Below, piece by piece: positions 33,302 to 42,427 of a stretch of 42,617 nucleotides of DNA. Below the pieces are notes generated by a model. That model was given only the letters and a program-made list of their open reading frames with translations. It did not search any database and had not been told where the DNA came from. Made by a program: the position numbers and the translations under genes. Source of the DNA: an uncultured Chloroflexales bacterium (GTDB taxonomy: Bacteria > Chloroflexota > Chloroflexia > Chloroflexales > Chloroflexaceae); NCBI GenBank assembly GCA_937967405.1, contig CALCJV010000127.1, positions 1 through 42,617 of the forward strand. The letters are read 5' to 3'. Within the stretch, counting starts at the first letter, position 1, and every line of letters starts with the position of its first letter.

Positions 33302-33840
33302 GATACCACCTGCTCCGGCGCACGGCGGGCAACCCGTAACCACAGCTCACGCGGGGTCAAATCCCGCCGCTTGGCCATCTCTTCCAGTGAGACCATCCCA
33401 GAGAGGGCTTTGAATGTAGCCTTAACGACATTCACCGGATTGTTGCTGCCATACGCTTTCGTCAAAATATCTTTAATGCCAGCGGCTTCCAGCACTGGGC
33501 GCATCCCCCGTCCGGCGATCACACCCGTACCGGGCGTAGCTGGACGTAGCATCACCTTTGATGCAGCATAGGTTGTGACCACATCATGCGGTATCGTGGT
33601 ATTGACGATGGGCACGTAGATAACGTTGCGCTTGGCAGCTTCAATCCCCTTGCGGATTGCGTCGGGCACTTCTGAGGCCTTGCCCATGCCAATCCCCACA
33701 TGCCCTTTGCCATCGCCCACCACCACAACGGTGCTGAAGCCAAAGCGTCGTCCTCCCTTGACTACCTTCGAGACGCGGTTGATCTGGACGACACGTTCTT
33801 CAAGATCGAGTGTTTCTGGATTGATACGGTTTCGAACCAC
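33298..33840 (-). CDS. rpsE: Small-subunit ribosomal protein uS5
   Basis: The 180-residue protein has the double-stranded RNA-binding-type N-domain ([38 protein letters not shown]) and the C-domain ([32 protein letters not shown]). It starts at GTG with GGGAGA upstream. It is separated from rplR by a 55-base spacer nearly filled by a hairpin. Confidence 0.97.
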   Translation of the reverse strand: MVRNRINPETLDLEERVVQINRVSKVVKGGRRFGFSTVVVVGDGKGHVGIGMGKASEVPDAIRKGIEAAKRNVIYVPIVNTTIPHDVVTTYAASKVMLRPATPGTGVIAGRGMRPVLEAAGIKDILTKAYGSNNPVNVVKATFKALSGMVSLEEMAKRRDLTPRELWLRVARRAPEQVVS

Positions 33841-33859
33841 ACTTATCTCCCATTCTGGA

Positions 33860-33888
33860 TGCGCCTACGGCTGGGCAGCCGTAGCGCA
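33860..33888 (-). promoter_or_regulatory. 12-bp hairpin in the rplR-rpsE spacer
   Basis: TGCG, a bulged C, then CTACGGCT (33860-33872) pairs with AGCCGTAG plus CGCA (33877-33888); the loop is GGGC. It lies between the rplR stop (33896) and the rpsE Shine-Dalgarno sequence. This is one of the strongest hairpins in the window and it lacks a U-tract. Confidence 0.5.
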
Positions 33889-33895
33889 GAACCGT

Positions 33896-34273
33896 CTAAA
33901 ATTTCAAACCGCCCTCGCGTGCGCCATCGGCAACCGCCCGTACCCGCCCGTGATAGATGTAGCCGCCGCGATCAAACACGACTTCGTTGATCCCCGCTTG
34001 GAGGGCGCGTTCGGCAATCAGCAGGCCCACTGCGTGGGCCTGCTGTATCTTGCGCTGGGGGCCTGCTTCGTTTGGCAAGTGTTCGCGCTCAGCCCGATCC
34101 ACCGTCGAGGCTGAGACGAGGGTATGCCCGACGACATCATCAATGATTTGGGCATAGATATGAATATTACTACGATAGACACACAGGCGCGGACGCTGGG
34201 CCGTACCGTGTACTTTCTTGCGAATGCGGCGATGCCGCTTGGCCCGCAAGTCGCGTGATGTTTGCTTTGCCAT
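33896..34273 (-). CDS. rplR: Large-subunit ribosomal protein uL18
   Basis: The 125-residue 5S rRNA-binding protein has [37 protein letters not shown] and the C-terminal [28 protein letters not shown]-type end. AAGGA six bases upstream supports the start. It is in the normal position between rplF and rpsE. Confidence 0.97.
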   Translation of the reverse strand: MAKQTSRDLRAKRHRRIRKKVHGTAQRPRLCVYRSNIHIYAQIIDDVVGHTLVSASTVDRAEREHLPNEAGPQRKIQQAHAVGLLIAERALQAGINEVVFDRGGYIYHGRVRAVADGAREGGLKF

Positions 34274-34336
34274 TGTCGTTCCTTAGCCTTCGGCGAGCCG
34301 GTTGCCCGCCTGCAATCAGCCCTACCAGTCGCAGGA

Positions 34337-34906
34337 CTACTTCTTGCCCGTCTTGCCCGCTTTGCCCGCCTTGCGGCGCACCACTTCTTCTTTATACCGC
34401 ACACCCTTGCCTTTGTACGGTTCCGGCGGGCGCAGCGAACGAATGATTGAGGCTTGTTCGCCAACTACCTGCTTATCAATGCCGCGCACATACAGCGCAA
34501 GCGGATCATTAGCACTCTTGCGCTCGCCGACGTGATAGGAGATGTTGGCTGGTGGTTCGATCCGCACCGGATGCGAAAAGCCGAGCTGCAACACCAGCGT
34601 CTTCCCTTCCAGCACGGCCCGATAGCCCACGCCGTTAATCTCCAACTCACGCTCCCAGCCCTCGGTCACCCCCTTGATCATGTTGTAGATCAGGGTGCGT
34701 GTCGTGCCATGCAGAGCGCGGTGCATCTTGCCATCGCTAGGGCGGCGCACCTCGATCCGCCCGTGCTCTTGCACCAGCTGCATATCGGGGTGGAGGTGCT
34801 GCGTGAGCTGTCCTTTTGGGCCCTTGACCGAAACAACATTACCCGTCCCAATCGTAACCTCAACCCCTTTCGGGAGAGGAATGGGTTGCTTTCCAATCCG
34901 CGACAT
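34337..34906 (-). CDS. rplF: Large-subunit ribosomal protein uL6
   Basis: The 189 residues begin MSRIGKQPIPLPKGVEVTI, carry two alpha/beta domains and the motif GVGYRAVLEGKTLVLQLGFSHPV, and end PPEPYKGKGVRYKEEVVRRKAGK plus a Lys/Gly-rich tail of about ten residues. GGAGG seven bases upstream fixes the start. It lies 16 bases after rpsH. A long reading frame on the opposite strand here is a shadow. Confidence 0.97.
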   Translation of the reverse strand: MSRIGKQPIPLPKGVEVTIGTGNVVSVKGPKGQLTQHLHPDMQLVQEHGRIEVRRPSDGKMHRALHGTTRTLIYNMIKGVTEGWERELEINGVGYRAVLEGKTLVLQLGFSHPVRIEPPANISYHVGERKSANDPLALYVRGIDKQVVGEQASIIRSLRPPEPYKGKGVRYKEEVVRRKAGKAGKTGKK

Positions 34907-34921
34907 TACACCACCTCCCGC

Positions 34922-35320
34922 TTACCACACATAACACAGCACTTCGCCGCCGACTTGCTGTTGCCATGCATCGTGCCCCGCCAGAATCCCCTTGGGCGTA
35001 GACAGAATGCTGAGGCCCATGCCACTCCGCACTCGTGGAATGTCGGCCCGCTTGGTATAAATCCGCAAGCCCGGCTTGCTCACTCGCCGCAGACCGGTAA
35101 TTACCGGCTGGCGTTCGTCAGTATATTTCAGCGTCAAGATCAGCGTATTGTAGGGCTGACCCGACTGCACAGTATAATCTTTGATGAACCCTTCTTGCTT
35201 GAGCACCTTCGCAATGGCCAGCTTCATCTTGGATGCGGGCATCACAACGTGTGGATGCCGAGCCATGCACGCATTGCGAATGCGCGTCAACATATCACCA
35301 ATTGGGTCATTTACGCTCAC
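34922..35320 (-). CDS. rpsH: Small-subunit ribosomal protein uS8
   Basis: The 132 residues begin at [23 protein letters not shown], with [19 protein letters not shown] and the conserved C-terminal [20 protein letters not shown]...[16 protein letters not shown] lies upstream. S8 binds 16S helix 21 and in E. coli represses the spc operon. Confidence 0.97.
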   Translation of the reverse strand: MSVNDPIGDMLTRIRNACMARHPHVVMPASKMKLAIAKVLKQEGFIKDYTVQSGQPYNTLILTLKYTDERQPVITGLRRVSKPGLRIYTKRADIPRVRSGMGLSILSTPKGILAGHDAWQQQVGGEVLCYVW

Positions 35321-35336
35321 AGCGTTCCTCCTCGCA

Positions 35337-35360
35337 CCACCGCAGGCTCTGGCTCGGTGG
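35337..35360 (-). promoter_or_regulatory. Stem-loop upstream of rpsH
   Basis: CCACCG (35337-35342) pairs with CGGTGG (35355-35360), loop 12 bases. It is located in the rpsZ-rpsH spacer, immediately before the rpsH Shine-Dalgarno sequence. Confidence 0.3.
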
Positions 35361-35390
35361 GTATTTGCCGCGCAACGCGCCGATCTTGGA

Positions 35391-35576
35391 TCACCAGCTC
35401 GATTTCACCACACCCGGAATCAACCCCCGCGACGCATGTTCGCGGAAGCAGATGCGGCACATGCCAAATTTGCGAATGTAGCCCCGCGAACGCCCACACA
35501 CACGGCAACGATTGTATTCACGGACCGCATATTTTTGCGGGCGTTGGGCTTTAACAATTAAGGCTTTCTTTGCCAC
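35391..35576 (-). CDS. rpsZ: Small-subunit ribosomal protein uS14, zinc-binding type
   Basis: The 61-residue short form has a GTG start, [19 protein letters not shown], then the zinc motif [20 protein letters not shown] and [19 protein letters not shown] eight bases upstream supports it over the 23-codon longer reading. It lies between rplE and rpsH as in Gram-positive-type spc operons. Confidence 0.96.
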   Translation of the reverse strand: MAKKALIVKAQRPQKYAVREYNRCRVCGRSRGYIRKFGMCRICFREHASRGLIPGVVKSSW

Positions 35577-35589
35577 GTCGCTTCTCCTA

Positions 35590-36135
35590 TCAGTTCTCGG
35601 TAAAGGGCATGCCAAACTTCTTGAGCAACGCATAGCCCTGCTCATCGTTGCGTGCCGTGGTCACAATCACCACTTCCAGCCCGCGAATCTTATCTACTTT
35701 GTCGTAGTCAATTTCAGGGAACAGAATCTGCTCACGCAAGCCCAAGCTATAGTTGCCGCGCCCATCGAAGGATCGCCGACTAACGCCGCGAAAGTCGCGG
35801 ATGCGGGGCAGCGCAAGGTTGATCAACCGATCCAGAAAATCGTACATGCGATCTCCACGCAGCGTCACCATCACCCCAATCGGCATACCTTCGCGCAGCT
35901 TGAAGCCCGCGATAGATTTACGGGCGCGGGTAATGACGGGTTTCTGCCCCGCCAGTGCCGTCAGATCGTTAACAGCAGATTCGAGGGCTTTCGCATTTTG
36001 AACTGCCTCGCCCACGCCGATATTGATCACGGTCTTGGTGATCCGCGGCACTTCCATCACCGATTGGTACTGGAACTCCTGCATCAGGGCGGGCGCAATC
36101 TTATTCAGATAAATCTCTTTTAGCCGTGCAGCCAT
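35590..36135 (-). CDS. rplE: Large-subunit ribosomal protein uL5
   Basis: The 181-residue 5S rRNA-associated protein has [49 protein letters not shown] and [24 protein letters not shown]. The length is typical. It is preceded by an 87-base spacer holding a G9 tract and a stem-loop. Confidence 0.97.
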   Translation of the reverse strand: MAARLKEIYLNKIAPALMQEFQYQSVMEVPRITKTVINIGVGEAVQNAKALESAVNDLTALAGQKPVITRARKSIAGFKLREGMPIGVMVTLRGDRMYDFLDRLINLALPRIRDFRGVSRRSFDGRGNYSLGLREQILFPEIDYDKVDKIRGLEVVIVTTARNDEQGYALLKKFGMPFTEN

Positions 36136-36160
36136 CCTTACCTACTCCTCGTGATTGGGG

Positions 36161-36196
36161 GGGGGAGCTATGACGCACTGTGTGATAGCTGTCCCC
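36161..36196 (-). promoter_or_regulatory. Stem-loop and G9/C9 tract in the rplX-rplE spacer
   Basis: AGCTAT (36166-36171) pairs with ATAGCT (36185-36190), loop 13; flanking GGGG/CCCC can extend it past a 2-base bulge. Nine consecutive G (36157-36165) lie on the plus strand, so C9 in the mRNA. The place matches where E. coli S8 binds the spc mRNA, but the S8 consensus is not evident. Confidence 0.35.
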
Positions 36197-36222
36197 GATC
36201 CGTGTATATCTGTGCCTTGTAC

Positions 36223-36552
36223 TCAATCAATGGTGGCATCGCACGCTTTGCAGAAGCGTACTTTGCGCGGTCGCCCTTTATGATCCAGCTCCTCAAGGAA
36301 GCGTTTGCCTGTGCGCGAAGCCCGCCCGCAGGCTGGGCAGATCAGCATCACATTCGAGATGTCCAACGGGGCTTCCTTCTCAATGATCCCACCCGGCTTG
36401 CCCATGCCGCGCGGTTTGGTGTGCCGCTTCACAATGTTCAAGCCTTCCACCACGACACGCCCTTCTTTAGGAATAGCCCGCAGAATCTTGCCCCGCTTGC
36501 CTTTATCTTTGCCGGTAATCACCAGCACTTCATCACCGCTCTTGACATGCAT
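36223..36552 (-). CDS. rplX: Large-subunit ribosomal protein uL24
   Basis: The 109 residues start [21 protein letters not shown] (KOW motif) and end with a C-terminal zinc ribbon formed by C72-PAC-75 and C101-KAC-104, as in many thermophile-related lineages. The ATG at 36552 is preferred because GGAGG is seven bases away; a GTG one codon earlier is possible. Its ATG overlaps the rplN stop codon by one base. Confidence 0.95.
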   Translation of the reverse strand: MHVKSGDEVLVITGKDKGKRGKILRAIPKEGRVVVEGLNIVKRHTKPRGMGKPGGIIEKEAPLDISNVMLICPACGRASRTGKRFLEELDHKGRPRKVRFCKACDATID

Positions 36553-36920
36553 CACAGCACCTCCGGAGCCAGCGATACAATCCGCATAAATTGCTTCTCG
36601 CGCAGCTCACGCGCTACCGGCCCAAAGATACGTGTGCCACGTGGCTGGTTTTCGCGCCCGATCAGCACGGCGGCGTTATCATCAAAGCGAATGTGCGAGC
36701 CATCGGGCCGCCCATACTCTTTAGCCGTCCGCACAATCACGGCGCGTACCACTTCGCCCTTCTTCACATTGCTGTTGGGCACGGCCACCTTGACGGATGC
36801 AACGATAATATCACCCACCCGCCCGTAGCGGACTTTCGAACCGCCGAGAACACGAATGCACATGATCTCACGTGCGCCTGAATTATCCGCAACTTTCAAC
36901 CGTGTCTGTGGCTGAATCAT
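36552..36920 (-). CDS. rplN: Large-subunit ribosomal protein uL14
   Basis: The 122 residues begin [27 protein letters not shown], with [23 protein letters not shown] and the C-terminal [24 protein letters not shown]-like end. GAGGAGG lies upstream of the ATG. The gene is invariant in length and position. Confidence 0.98.
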   Translation of the reverse strand: MIQPQTRLKVADNSGAREIMCIRVLGGSKVRYGRVGDIIVASVKVAVPNSNVKKGEVVRAVIVRTAKEYGRPDGSHIRFDDNAAVLIGRENQPRGTRIFGPVARELREKQFMRIVSLAPEVL

Positions 36921-36923
36921 ACG

Positions 36924-37208
36924 TTATACCTCCTCGCCACGCTCAACAATTTCGACGACGAGCCAGCGTTTAGTCTTGCTCAGTGGGCGGGTTTCCTCGA
37001 TCCGCACGAGGTCTCCGATCTGGCACGCATTGTCCGCATCGTGTGCGTGAAACTTGTGCGTCTTGCGGATAATCTTGCGATACAGTGGGTGCGGCTTCAG
37101 ATAATCTACAGCCACCACCACCGTCTTATCCATCTTATTACTTACGACCCGCCCCACCTTCGTCACACGACGTACACGCGCTGGTGCGGTTTCGGTTTGT
37201 GTTGTCAC
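36924..37208 (-). CDS. rpsQ: Small-subunit ribosomal protein uS17
   Basis: The 94 residues begin at GTG ([14 protein letters not shown]), with GGGAG eight bases upstream; the thirteen residues before it are spacer. The OB-fold core is [40 protein letters not shown]-type sequence, and it ends [20 protein letters not shown]. It is located between rpmC and rplN. Confidence 0.96.
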   Translation of the reverse strand: MTTQTETAPARVRRVTKVGRVVSNKMDKTVVVAVDYLKPHPLYRKIIRKTHKFHAHDADNACQIGDLVRIEETRPLSKTKRWLVVEIVERGEEV

Positions 37209-37247
37209 GTCCAGTTCTCCCTCAACGTTAGGCAGCACCCGCCGCAC

Positions 37248-37463
37248 TTAGGCTTGTTGCTTCAACGCCTCATTGATCAGTTCCCGCTCGCGTTGGATCG
37301 TCTTAATGCGAGCAATGTCGCGCCGCACTTGGCGCGGGCGAGCCGTATTGGCGAGTCGTCCCGACACTTTTTGAAAGCGCAGGTTAAACAACTCTTGATA
37401 ACACTCCATCAGTCGCTCGCGCAGCTCGCTATCTTTCAAGCTCCGCAGTTCCTGTGCTTTCAT
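37248..37463 (-). CDS. rpmC: Large-subunit ribosomal protein uL29
   Basis: The 71 residues form a two-helix protein, [18 protein letters not shown] followed by [36 protein letters not shown]-type sequence. It sits near the peptide exit and helps form the SRP/trigger-factor dock. Its first 12 codons overlap the end of rplP. Confidence 0.96.
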   Translation of the reverse strand: MKAQELRSLKDSELRERLMECYQELFNLRFQKVSGRLANTARPRQVRRDIARIKTIQRERELINEALKQQA

Positions 37464-37905
37464 GATCCTCTCCTACCAGTGCCAAATCTACAATCATTTC
37501 TTCGCGGCGCACTACCTTGCAGCGCGTTGGCAACTTTTGGGCCGCGCGGCGCAGAGCTTCCAGTGCGACTTCCTCGCGCACCCCCGCTAGCTCAAACATA
37601 ATGCGCCCCGGCTTGATCACCGCGACATACTTATCTACTGAGCCTTTGCCACCACCCATGCGGGTCTCAGCTGGCTTCGAGGTAATCGGCTTATCGGGGA
37701 AGATGCGGATCCAGACTTTGCCACCACGCTTGACGTACCCAGTAACAGTACGGCGGGCGGCTTCGATCTGGCGGCTGGTGATCCATGTGCGATCCAGTGC
37801 CATCAAGCCGTATTCGCCAAACGCCACGCTGCTCCCACGATGAGCCAAGCCGCGATTGCGCCCGCGCTGCATCTTGCGATATTTCATTCGTTTCGGCATC
37901 AACAT
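37429..37905 (-). CDS. rplP: Large-subunit ribosomal protein uL16
   Basis: The 158 residues contain [47 protein letters not shown] and [27 protein letters not shown]-type core. It is longer than the typical 137-145 because of a hydrophilic tail ([14 protein letters not shown]) overprinted on the first codons of rpmC. The start is MLMPKR, nine bases after GGAG; ATG two codons later is the alternative. Confidence 0.95.
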   Translation of the reverse strand: MLMPKRMKYRKMQRGRNRGLAHRGSSVAFGEYGLMALDRTWITSRQIEAARRTVTGYVKRGGKVWIRIFPDKPITSKPAETRMGGGKGSVDKYVAVIKPGRIMFELAGVREEVALEALRRAAQKLPTRCKVVRREEMIVDLALVGEDHESTGTAELER

Positions 37906-37918
37906 CGGTCATCTCTCC

Positions 37919-38617
37919 TTACGATCGGGTGCGCTGGCTGCTGCCAGCAATCTGACCGATCTGCTGCTCAACTTGGGCTTTCGCCAGTTGATCGGGGAAG
38001 ACTTCCCCCTTATAAATCCAGACTTTCACCCCGATGCGCCCAACGGTGGATGCGGCATGCACCTGCGCGTAGTCAATATCGGCCCGCAGGGTGTGGCGCG
38101 GCACACGACCTTCACTCTCGGTGGCGATGCGAGCCATGTCGGCTCCGCCCAAACGCCCGGAAGTCTTGACGCGGATACCTTGGGCACCGAGCCGCATGGC
38201 CCGCTGCACCGCTTGCTTCATGGCCCGCTTGTACGAAACCCGCTTGTTGATCTGCTCGGCAATACTCTCGGCCACCAGCTGAGCATCGAGTTCAGGCTGA
38301 TGAATCTCTTGGATATTCAACTTTACTTTCTTGCCGGTCTTTTTCTCAAGCGTTGCCTTAAGCTGATCAACATTCGTGCCCCGCTTGCCAATCACAATGC
38401 CCGGTTTGGCCGTATAGACGGTCACTTCAATCTTATTGGATGACCGTTCGATCTCGATCCGTGAGACTCCGGCATTCTGGAGTTCTTTATGAATCATGGC
38501 GCGTAGGGCAATGTCTTCGTGCAGTTGATCAGTGTAGTGTGCATCAGCATACCACTTCGACTGCCAATCTTTGATATAGCCCAAACGGAAGCCAGTCGGA
38601 TGTACCTTACGTCCCAT
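37919..38617 (-). CDS. rpsC: Small-subunit ribosomal protein uS3
   Basis: The 232-residue protein has [24 protein letters not shown], the KH domain ([23 protein letters not shown]) and the C-domain ([30 protein letters not shown]). It lines the mRNA entry site of the 30S subunit. GGAGAGG upstream. It is 13 bases before rplP. Confidence 0.97.
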   Translation of the reverse strand: MGRKVHPTGFRLGYIKDWQSKWYADAHYTDQLHEDIALRAMIHKELQNAGVSRIEIERSSNKIEVTVYTAKPGIVIGKRGTNVDQLKATLEKKTGKKVKLNIQEIHQPELDAQLVAESIAEQINKRVSYKRAMKQAVQRAMRLGAQGIRVKTSGRLGGADMARIATESEGRVPRHTLRADIDYAQVHAASTVGRIGVKVWIYKGEVFPDQLAKAQVEQQIGQIAGSSQRTRS

Positions 38618-38646
38618 TACAAATCCTCTCCTCTGTGCCGGTTGGC

Positions 38647-38663
38647 CCTGCCTGCTCCGCAGG
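38647..38663 (-). promoter_or_regulatory. Stem-loop in the rplV-rpsC spacer
   Basis: CCTGC (38651-38655, or 38647-38651 in register two) pairs with GCAGG (38659-38663). The two upstream copies of CCTGC can compete for the same partner. The spacer is 78 bases. Confidence 0.25.
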
Positions 38664-38695
38664 AGAATGCATGCCCACCCAACCCTACGCTTATC

Positions 38696-39043
38696 TTAGG
38701 CATAATCTTCGTGTCCATCATCCACAATCACCGTAATGTGGGTTGTTGGCTTCCGAATCTGGTCAATGCGCCCGCGAGCACGCGGCATAAACCGCTTCAG
38801 CGTGGGGCCTTGATCGGCATAAATCGTCTTGACGATCAGATCGGCGCGATCCATGTCGAAGTTGTTTTCAGCATTGGCCGCCGCCGACTTGATCGTGCGG
38901 GCAACTTCTTTGGCTGCTTTCTGCGGCATATAGCGCAAGATCGCTAGGGCTTCATCAACCGGCTTGCCGCGCACCACGTCTATTACGCGCCGGGTTTTAT
39001 ACGGCGAAATCCGAATATATTTTGTTACCGCTCGTGCTTGCAT
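38696..39043 (-). CDS. rplV: Large-subunit ribosomal protein uL22
   Basis: The 115 residues begin [27 protein letters not shown], with [18 protein letters not shown] and the extended hairpin [26 protein letters not shown], whose tip lines the nascent peptide tunnel (macrolide resistance region). The length is typical. Confidence 0.97.
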   Translation of the reverse strand: MQARAVTKYIRISPYKTRRVIDVVRGKPVDEALAILRYMPQKAAKEVARTIKSAAANAENNFDMDRADLIVKTIYADQGPTLKRFMPRARGRIDQIRKPTTHITVIVDDGHEDYA

Positions 39044-39074
39044 CAGCTGCGTATCCTTTCCGTGCCGATCTGGG

Positions 39075-39362
39075 CTACTTCATCTTCCCGCGCTTGTCAG
39101 CTTTCTTGCCGCCATGCCCACGAAAGGTGCGGGTCGGCGCAAATTCGCCGAGCTTATGCCCAACCATATTTTCACTGATGTAGACCGGCACATGCTGCTT
39201 CCCATTGTGGACGGCAATCGTGTGCCCGATCATCTGCGGGAAGATCGTTGAGTCCCGCGACCATGTCCGTAGCACACGCTTATCGCCAGCTCGATTCATG
39301 TCCTCAATTCGACCAAGCAGCTTCAGGTCTACATACGGGCCTTTTTTTGAAGAACGCGACAT
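39075..39362 (-). CDS. rpsS: Small-subunit ribosomal protein uS19
   Basis: The 95 residues begin [20 protein letters not shown], then [51 protein letters not shown]-type core and a basic tail. GGAG upstream. It lies 12 bases behind rplB. Confidence 0.97.
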   Translation of the reverse strand: MSRSSKKGPYVDLKLLGRIEDMNRAGDKRVLRTWSRDSTIFPQMIGHTIAVHNGKQHVPVYISENMVGHKLGEFAPTRTFRGHGGKKADKRGKMK

Positions 39363-39374
39363 ATCCTACTCCAG

Positions 39375-40199
39375 TTACTTCTTGCGTCGGCGGACAATGA
39401 ACCGATCCGTGCGCGGGTTGTGGCGCGTTTTCTTGCCCAAAGCGGGCTTGCCCCACTTCGTCTTGGGCGGCATACCGCGTGGTGCACGCCCCTCACCACC
39501 GCCGTGAGGGTGGTCACGCGGGTTCATCACGGTGCCACGTACCACTGGCCGACGGCCTTTCCAGCGGGTGCGTCCAGCTTTGCCGATCCGCACGTTTTGG
39601 TGATCAACATTGCCGACTGTACCAATCGTTGCCATACAGTTAATGTGCACTTGGCGCGTCTCACCTGATGGCATTCGGAGCGTGGCATAGTTGCCCTCGC
39701 GGGCCATGAGCTGCGCCGATACCCCAGCACTGCGAACCAGCACGCCGCCGCGCCCGATTTGCAATTCAACATTGTGGACATCGGAGCCGAGCGGCACCGC
39801 CCACAGGGGCAGGGCATTGCCGGGCCGAATCTCGGCATCGGGCCCACTCATCACCGTATCCCCGACCGACAAGCCAATCGGAGCAAGGATGTAGCGTTTT
39901 TCGCCATCTGCATAATGGAGCAGGGCAATCCGCGCTGAGCGGTTGGGATCATATTCAATCGCCGCAACCCGTGCCGGAACGCCTGTCTTATTGCGCTTGA
40001 AATCTATGATACGATACTTGCGCTTGTGCCCACCACCGCGATGGCGGGTTGTAATCCGCCCCTGATTATTGCGCCCCGCCTGCTTCCGCAGCGGCTCAAC
40101 CAGACGTGGCTCCGGGCGATCTTTGGTGATCTCCTCAAATGTCGAAACGGACATATTGCGGCGACCAGCCGATGTTGGTTTATAGCGTCGAATACCCAT
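39375..40199 (-). CDS. rplB: Large-subunit ribosomal protein uL2
   Basis: The 274-residue protein has [56 protein letters not shown] and the catalytic-centre-proximal [22 protein letters not shown] segment with the conserved His. It is required for subunit association and peptidyl transfer. GAGGAAAGC precedes the ATG. Confidence 0.98.
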   Translation of the reverse strand: MGIRRYKPTSAGRRNMSVSTFEEITKDRPEPRLVEPLRKQAGRNNQGRITTRHRGGGHKRKYRIIDFKRNKTGVPARVAAIEYDPNRSARIALLHYADGEKRYILAPIGLSVGDTVMSGPDAEIRPGNALPLWAVPLGSDVHNVELQIGRGGVLVRSAGVSAQLMAREGNYATLRMPSGETRQVHINCMATIGTVGNVDHQNVRIGKAGRTRWKGRRPVVRGTVMNPRDHPHGGGEGRAPRGMPPKTKWGKPALGKKTRHNPRTDRFIVRRRKK

Positions 40200-40217
40200 G
40201 CTTTCCTCATTTCACAG

Positions 40218-40246
40218 CCACGTCTGACGGTGTACGCCCGACGTGG
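40218..40246 (-). promoter_or_regulatory. Stem-loop in the rplW-rplB spacer
   Basis: CCACGTC (40218-40224) pairs perfectly with GACGTGG (40240-40246), loop 15 bases that itself contains GG/CC pairing. It is placed upstream of the rplB Shine-Dalgarno sequence, with no U-tract. Confidence 0.4.
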
Positions 40247-40266
40247 AGCTATGGCTCTGCGCGGCT

Positions 40267-40548
40267 CTAGCCCTCAAACACATCTATTCGATCTCCGGCT
40301 GCCAGCGTCACTATCGCCTTTTTCCAGTTGCGCTGATAGCCGATAGCACGCCCACGTCGGCGCATTTTGCCGCGCACATTCATTGTGTGAACGTTGGTCA
40401 CATTCACCTGAAAGATATTTTCAATCGCCCGCTTAATTTGAGCTTTATCTGCCGCACGGGCCACTTCAAAGGAATACTTATTGACTTCCATCAAATTGGT
40501 ATTCTTCTCGGTAATGAGCGGGCGAATAATCACTTGATAATCATTCAT
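40267..40548 (-). CDS. rplW: Large-subunit ribosomal protein uL23
   Basis: The 93 residues begin MNDYQVIIRPLITEKNTNLME, then NKYSFEVARAADKAQIKRAIENIFQV and MRRRGRAIGYQRNWKKAIVTL. The 34 upstream in-frame codons lie inside rplD in another frame. GGAGG nine bases upstream. Its start overlaps the end of rplD by eight bases. Confidence 0.96.
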   Translation of the reverse strand: MNDYQVIIRPLITEKNTNLMEVNKYSFEVARAADKAQIKRAIENIFQVNVTNVHTMNVRGKMRRRGRAIGYQRNWKKAIVTLAAGDRIDVFEG

Positions 40549-41266
40549 CGCTGGTCGCCTCCGCTTCCGTCGTTGCCGCATCGGGAGCAGCGGCTGGTGC
40601 AGCACCGGCTCCGTTACGCACGAGCGTGATCTGCGACTCGGTTCCATCACCGAGATAGCGATCCACTACTCGTACCGCATCTACCAACATCAGCACGTTG
40701 TCGTGCGTCAGCAGATCAATCACATTCAGATAGTGCGCTAGCAACGTCTTCACGTAGCCCAAGTTGCTCGCGGAACGTTCAAGGTTCTCATGCCCCTGCT
40801 TGTGGTCAATCACGATCAAGGTTTTGCCTTCAAGCTGCTGATCTTCCAGCAACTCCAGCATGGCCCGTGTGCGTGGTGCATCGAAGTGCAGCGCATCTAC
40901 GAAACGAATTTGCTCGAATTTAGCCGAAAGTGCAGAACGCACGGCGAGGCGGCGCATCTTGCGCGGCATCTGCTTCTCGTAGGAGCGCGGGTGTGGCCCG
41001 TGCGCGACACCCCCGTGACGGCGGTGCGAGGCCCGCACCGAGCCTTGCCGCGCCCGCCCAGTCCCCTTTTGGCGATAGAGCTTGCGCGTACTCCCAGCCA
41101 CTTCACCCCGCCCACGAGTATTGTGCGTGCCAGCGCGGGCATTCGCCATTTGGCGGACATACGCTTGATGCATTACCGGCACGTTTGGCTCGATCCCGAA
41201 AATAGCATCATTGAGCGTAATCACACCAATTTGATCACCATCTTGATTGTAAAGCTTTGCTTCCAT
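40541..41266 (-). CDS. rplD: Large-subunit ribosomal protein uL4
   Basis: The 241 residues begin MEAKLYNQDGDQIGVITLND, with the extended loop containing TRGRGEVAGSTRKLYRQKGTGRARQGS and SYEKQMPRKMRRLAVRSALSAK. The globular domain is followed by an Ala/Glu-rich acidic tail (from NGAGAAPAAAPDAATT onwards), longer than in most L4. In E. coli L4 represses the S10 operon; this has not been shown for this lineage. Confidence 0.96.
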   Translation of the reverse strand: MEAKLYNQDGDQIGVITLNDAIFGIEPNVPVMHQAYVRQMANARAGTHNTRGRGEVAGSTRKLYRQKGTGRARQGSVRASHRRHGGVAHGPHPRSYEKQMPRKMRRLAVRSALSAKFEQIRFVDALHFDAPRTRAMLELLEDQQLEGKTLIVIDHKQGHENLERSASNLGYVKTLLAHYLNVIDLLTHDNVLMLVDAVRVVDRYLGDGTESQITLVRNGAGAAPAAAPDAATTEAEATSDE

Positions 41267-41293
41267 GTCTTCTTTATCCTCAGCGTTGCGTCT

Positions 41294-41313
41294 CCGCGAA
41301 GCGGTTGCTCCGC
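41294..41313 (-). promoter_or_regulatory. Mutually exclusive hairpins in the rplC-rplD spacer
   Basis: GCGG (41301-41304) can pair with CCGC on its left (41294-41297, loop GAA) or on its right (41310-41313, loop TTGCT). The same arm serves two hairpins, caused by a direct repeat CTCCGCGA. The spacer is 104 bases long. Confidence 0.3.
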
Positions 41314-41370
41314 GACGGCCACGCATCCGGTTTCACGCGGGCGGCTCTGATCGGCACGCCGCTGGTTGGC

Positions 41371-42000
41371 TTATCCCTTGACCGCTTTCCGAATTTGAAG
41401 CAGCCCCGTGCGGGGGCCCGGCACCGCCCCGCGGATCAGCAGAATGTTCTTGTCAGGCAGGACATCTACCACTTCAAGGTTCTGGATCGTGCGCCGCTTG
41501 CCACCCATGCGTCCAGCCATACGCTGCCCTTTCCACACGCGGCCCGGGCTGTTGCCACCACCAATCGAGCCGGGTGCACGCAGACGGTCACTCTGCCCGT
41601 GCGTGCGGGGCCCACCCCGAAAACCGTGCCGCCGCACTACCCCTGCGAACCCGCGCCCTTTCGTCGTGCCGGAGACATCCACACGCTGCCCACGCTGGAA
41701 CATATCCACACGCACAATATCACCGACGTTGTGGGCACTCACGTCATCCGCATTGAATTCACGCAGATAGCGCACGAGCACGTTCGCTGGCTTGAGATGC
41801 CCTTGCTGCGGCTTGGTGAGCTTGCGCTGAGGCACTTCTTCATAGCCGAGCTGGATCGCGTCGTAGCCATCTTTGGCCTTCGTGCGAATGTAGGTCACGA
41901 CACACGGCCCCGCTTGGATGATGGTCACGGGAATGACCGTGCCATTCTCGCTAAAGATTTGGGTCATGCCGACTTTGCGCCCTATCAAACCTTTTACCAT
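41371..42000 (-). CDS. rplC: Large-subunit ribosomal protein uL3
   Basis: The 209 residues begin [26 protein letters not shown], with [31 protein letters not shown]-type loop reaching the peptidyl transferase centre and [24 protein letters not shown] at the end. GGAGG seven bases upstream. It is one of the first proteins in 50S assembly. Confidence 0.97.
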   Translation of the reverse strand: MVKGLIGRKVGMTQIFSENGTVIPVTIIQAGPCVVTYIRTKAKDGYDAIQLGYEEVPQRKLTKPQQGHLKPANVLVRYLREFNADDVSAHNVGDIVRVDMFQRGQRVDVSGTTKGRGFAGVVRRHGFRGGPRTHGQSDRLRAPGSIGGGNSPGRVWKGQRMAGRMGGKRRTIQNLEVVDVLPDKNILLIRGAVPGPRTGLLQIRKAVKG

Positions 42001-42011
42001 GATTCTTCCTC

Positions 42012-42047
42012 CACAGAGATCGGTGCAGCTTGACCGATCAGACTGTG
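42012..42047 (-). promoter_or_regulatory. Long hairpin in the rpsJ-rplC spacer
   Basis: GATCGGT (42018-42024) pairs perfectly with ACCGATC (42033-42039), loop eight bases; CACAG/CTGTG (42012-42016 with 42043-42047) continue the helix past a small internal loop. It ends beside the rplC Shine-Dalgarno sequence and could control L3 translation. Confidence 0.45.
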
Positions 42048-42094
42048 TGTCTTATCTTGTCACGGCTGAGCGGTATCTGCCCGATGCAGAACCA

Positions 42095-42403
42095 TCAGAG
42101 CTTAATCTCAATATCTACCCCCGCCGGTAGATTGAGCTTCATCAACGCATTGATTGTTGGCTGACTTGGGTCAATCACATCAATCAAACGCTTGTGCGTC
42201 CGAATCTCAAACTGCTCTTGCGAGTCCTTATCGATAAACGACGAACGGATCACGCTGAACCGTTCAATGCGAGTTGGTAGGGGCACGGGGCCGGAGACCT
42301 GTGCGCCGGTTCGTTCGGCTGCCTCAACAATTTGACGGGCAGACTGATCGAGAATTTTGTGATCATACGCCTTAAGCCGAATCCGCACTCTCTGCTTTGC
42401 CAT
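42095..42403 (-). CDS. rpsJ: Small-subunit ribosomal protein uS10
   Basis: The 102 residues begin [22 protein letters not shown], with [39 protein letters not shown]-type core. It is also the NusE partner of NusB in antitermination. GAGGA eight bases upstream; the longer reading of 121 residues includes spacer. It is the first gene of the S10 block after tuf. Confidence 0.97.
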   Translation of the reverse strand: MAKQRVRIRLKAYDHKILDQSARQIVEAAERTGAQVSGPVPLPTRIERFSVIRSSFIDKDSQEQFEIRTHKRLIDVIDPSQPTINALMKLNLPAGVDIEIKL

Positions 42404-42427
42404 TCCTTGCTTCCTCATTCCACATGC

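Noticed and set aside
34454-35554. Plus-strand open frame of 366 codons opposite rplF, rpsH and rpsZ
   Set aside because: It lies entirely antisense to three certain ribosomal-protein genes, has no recognisable domain and no ribosome-binding site, and is explained by codon bias of the real genes.
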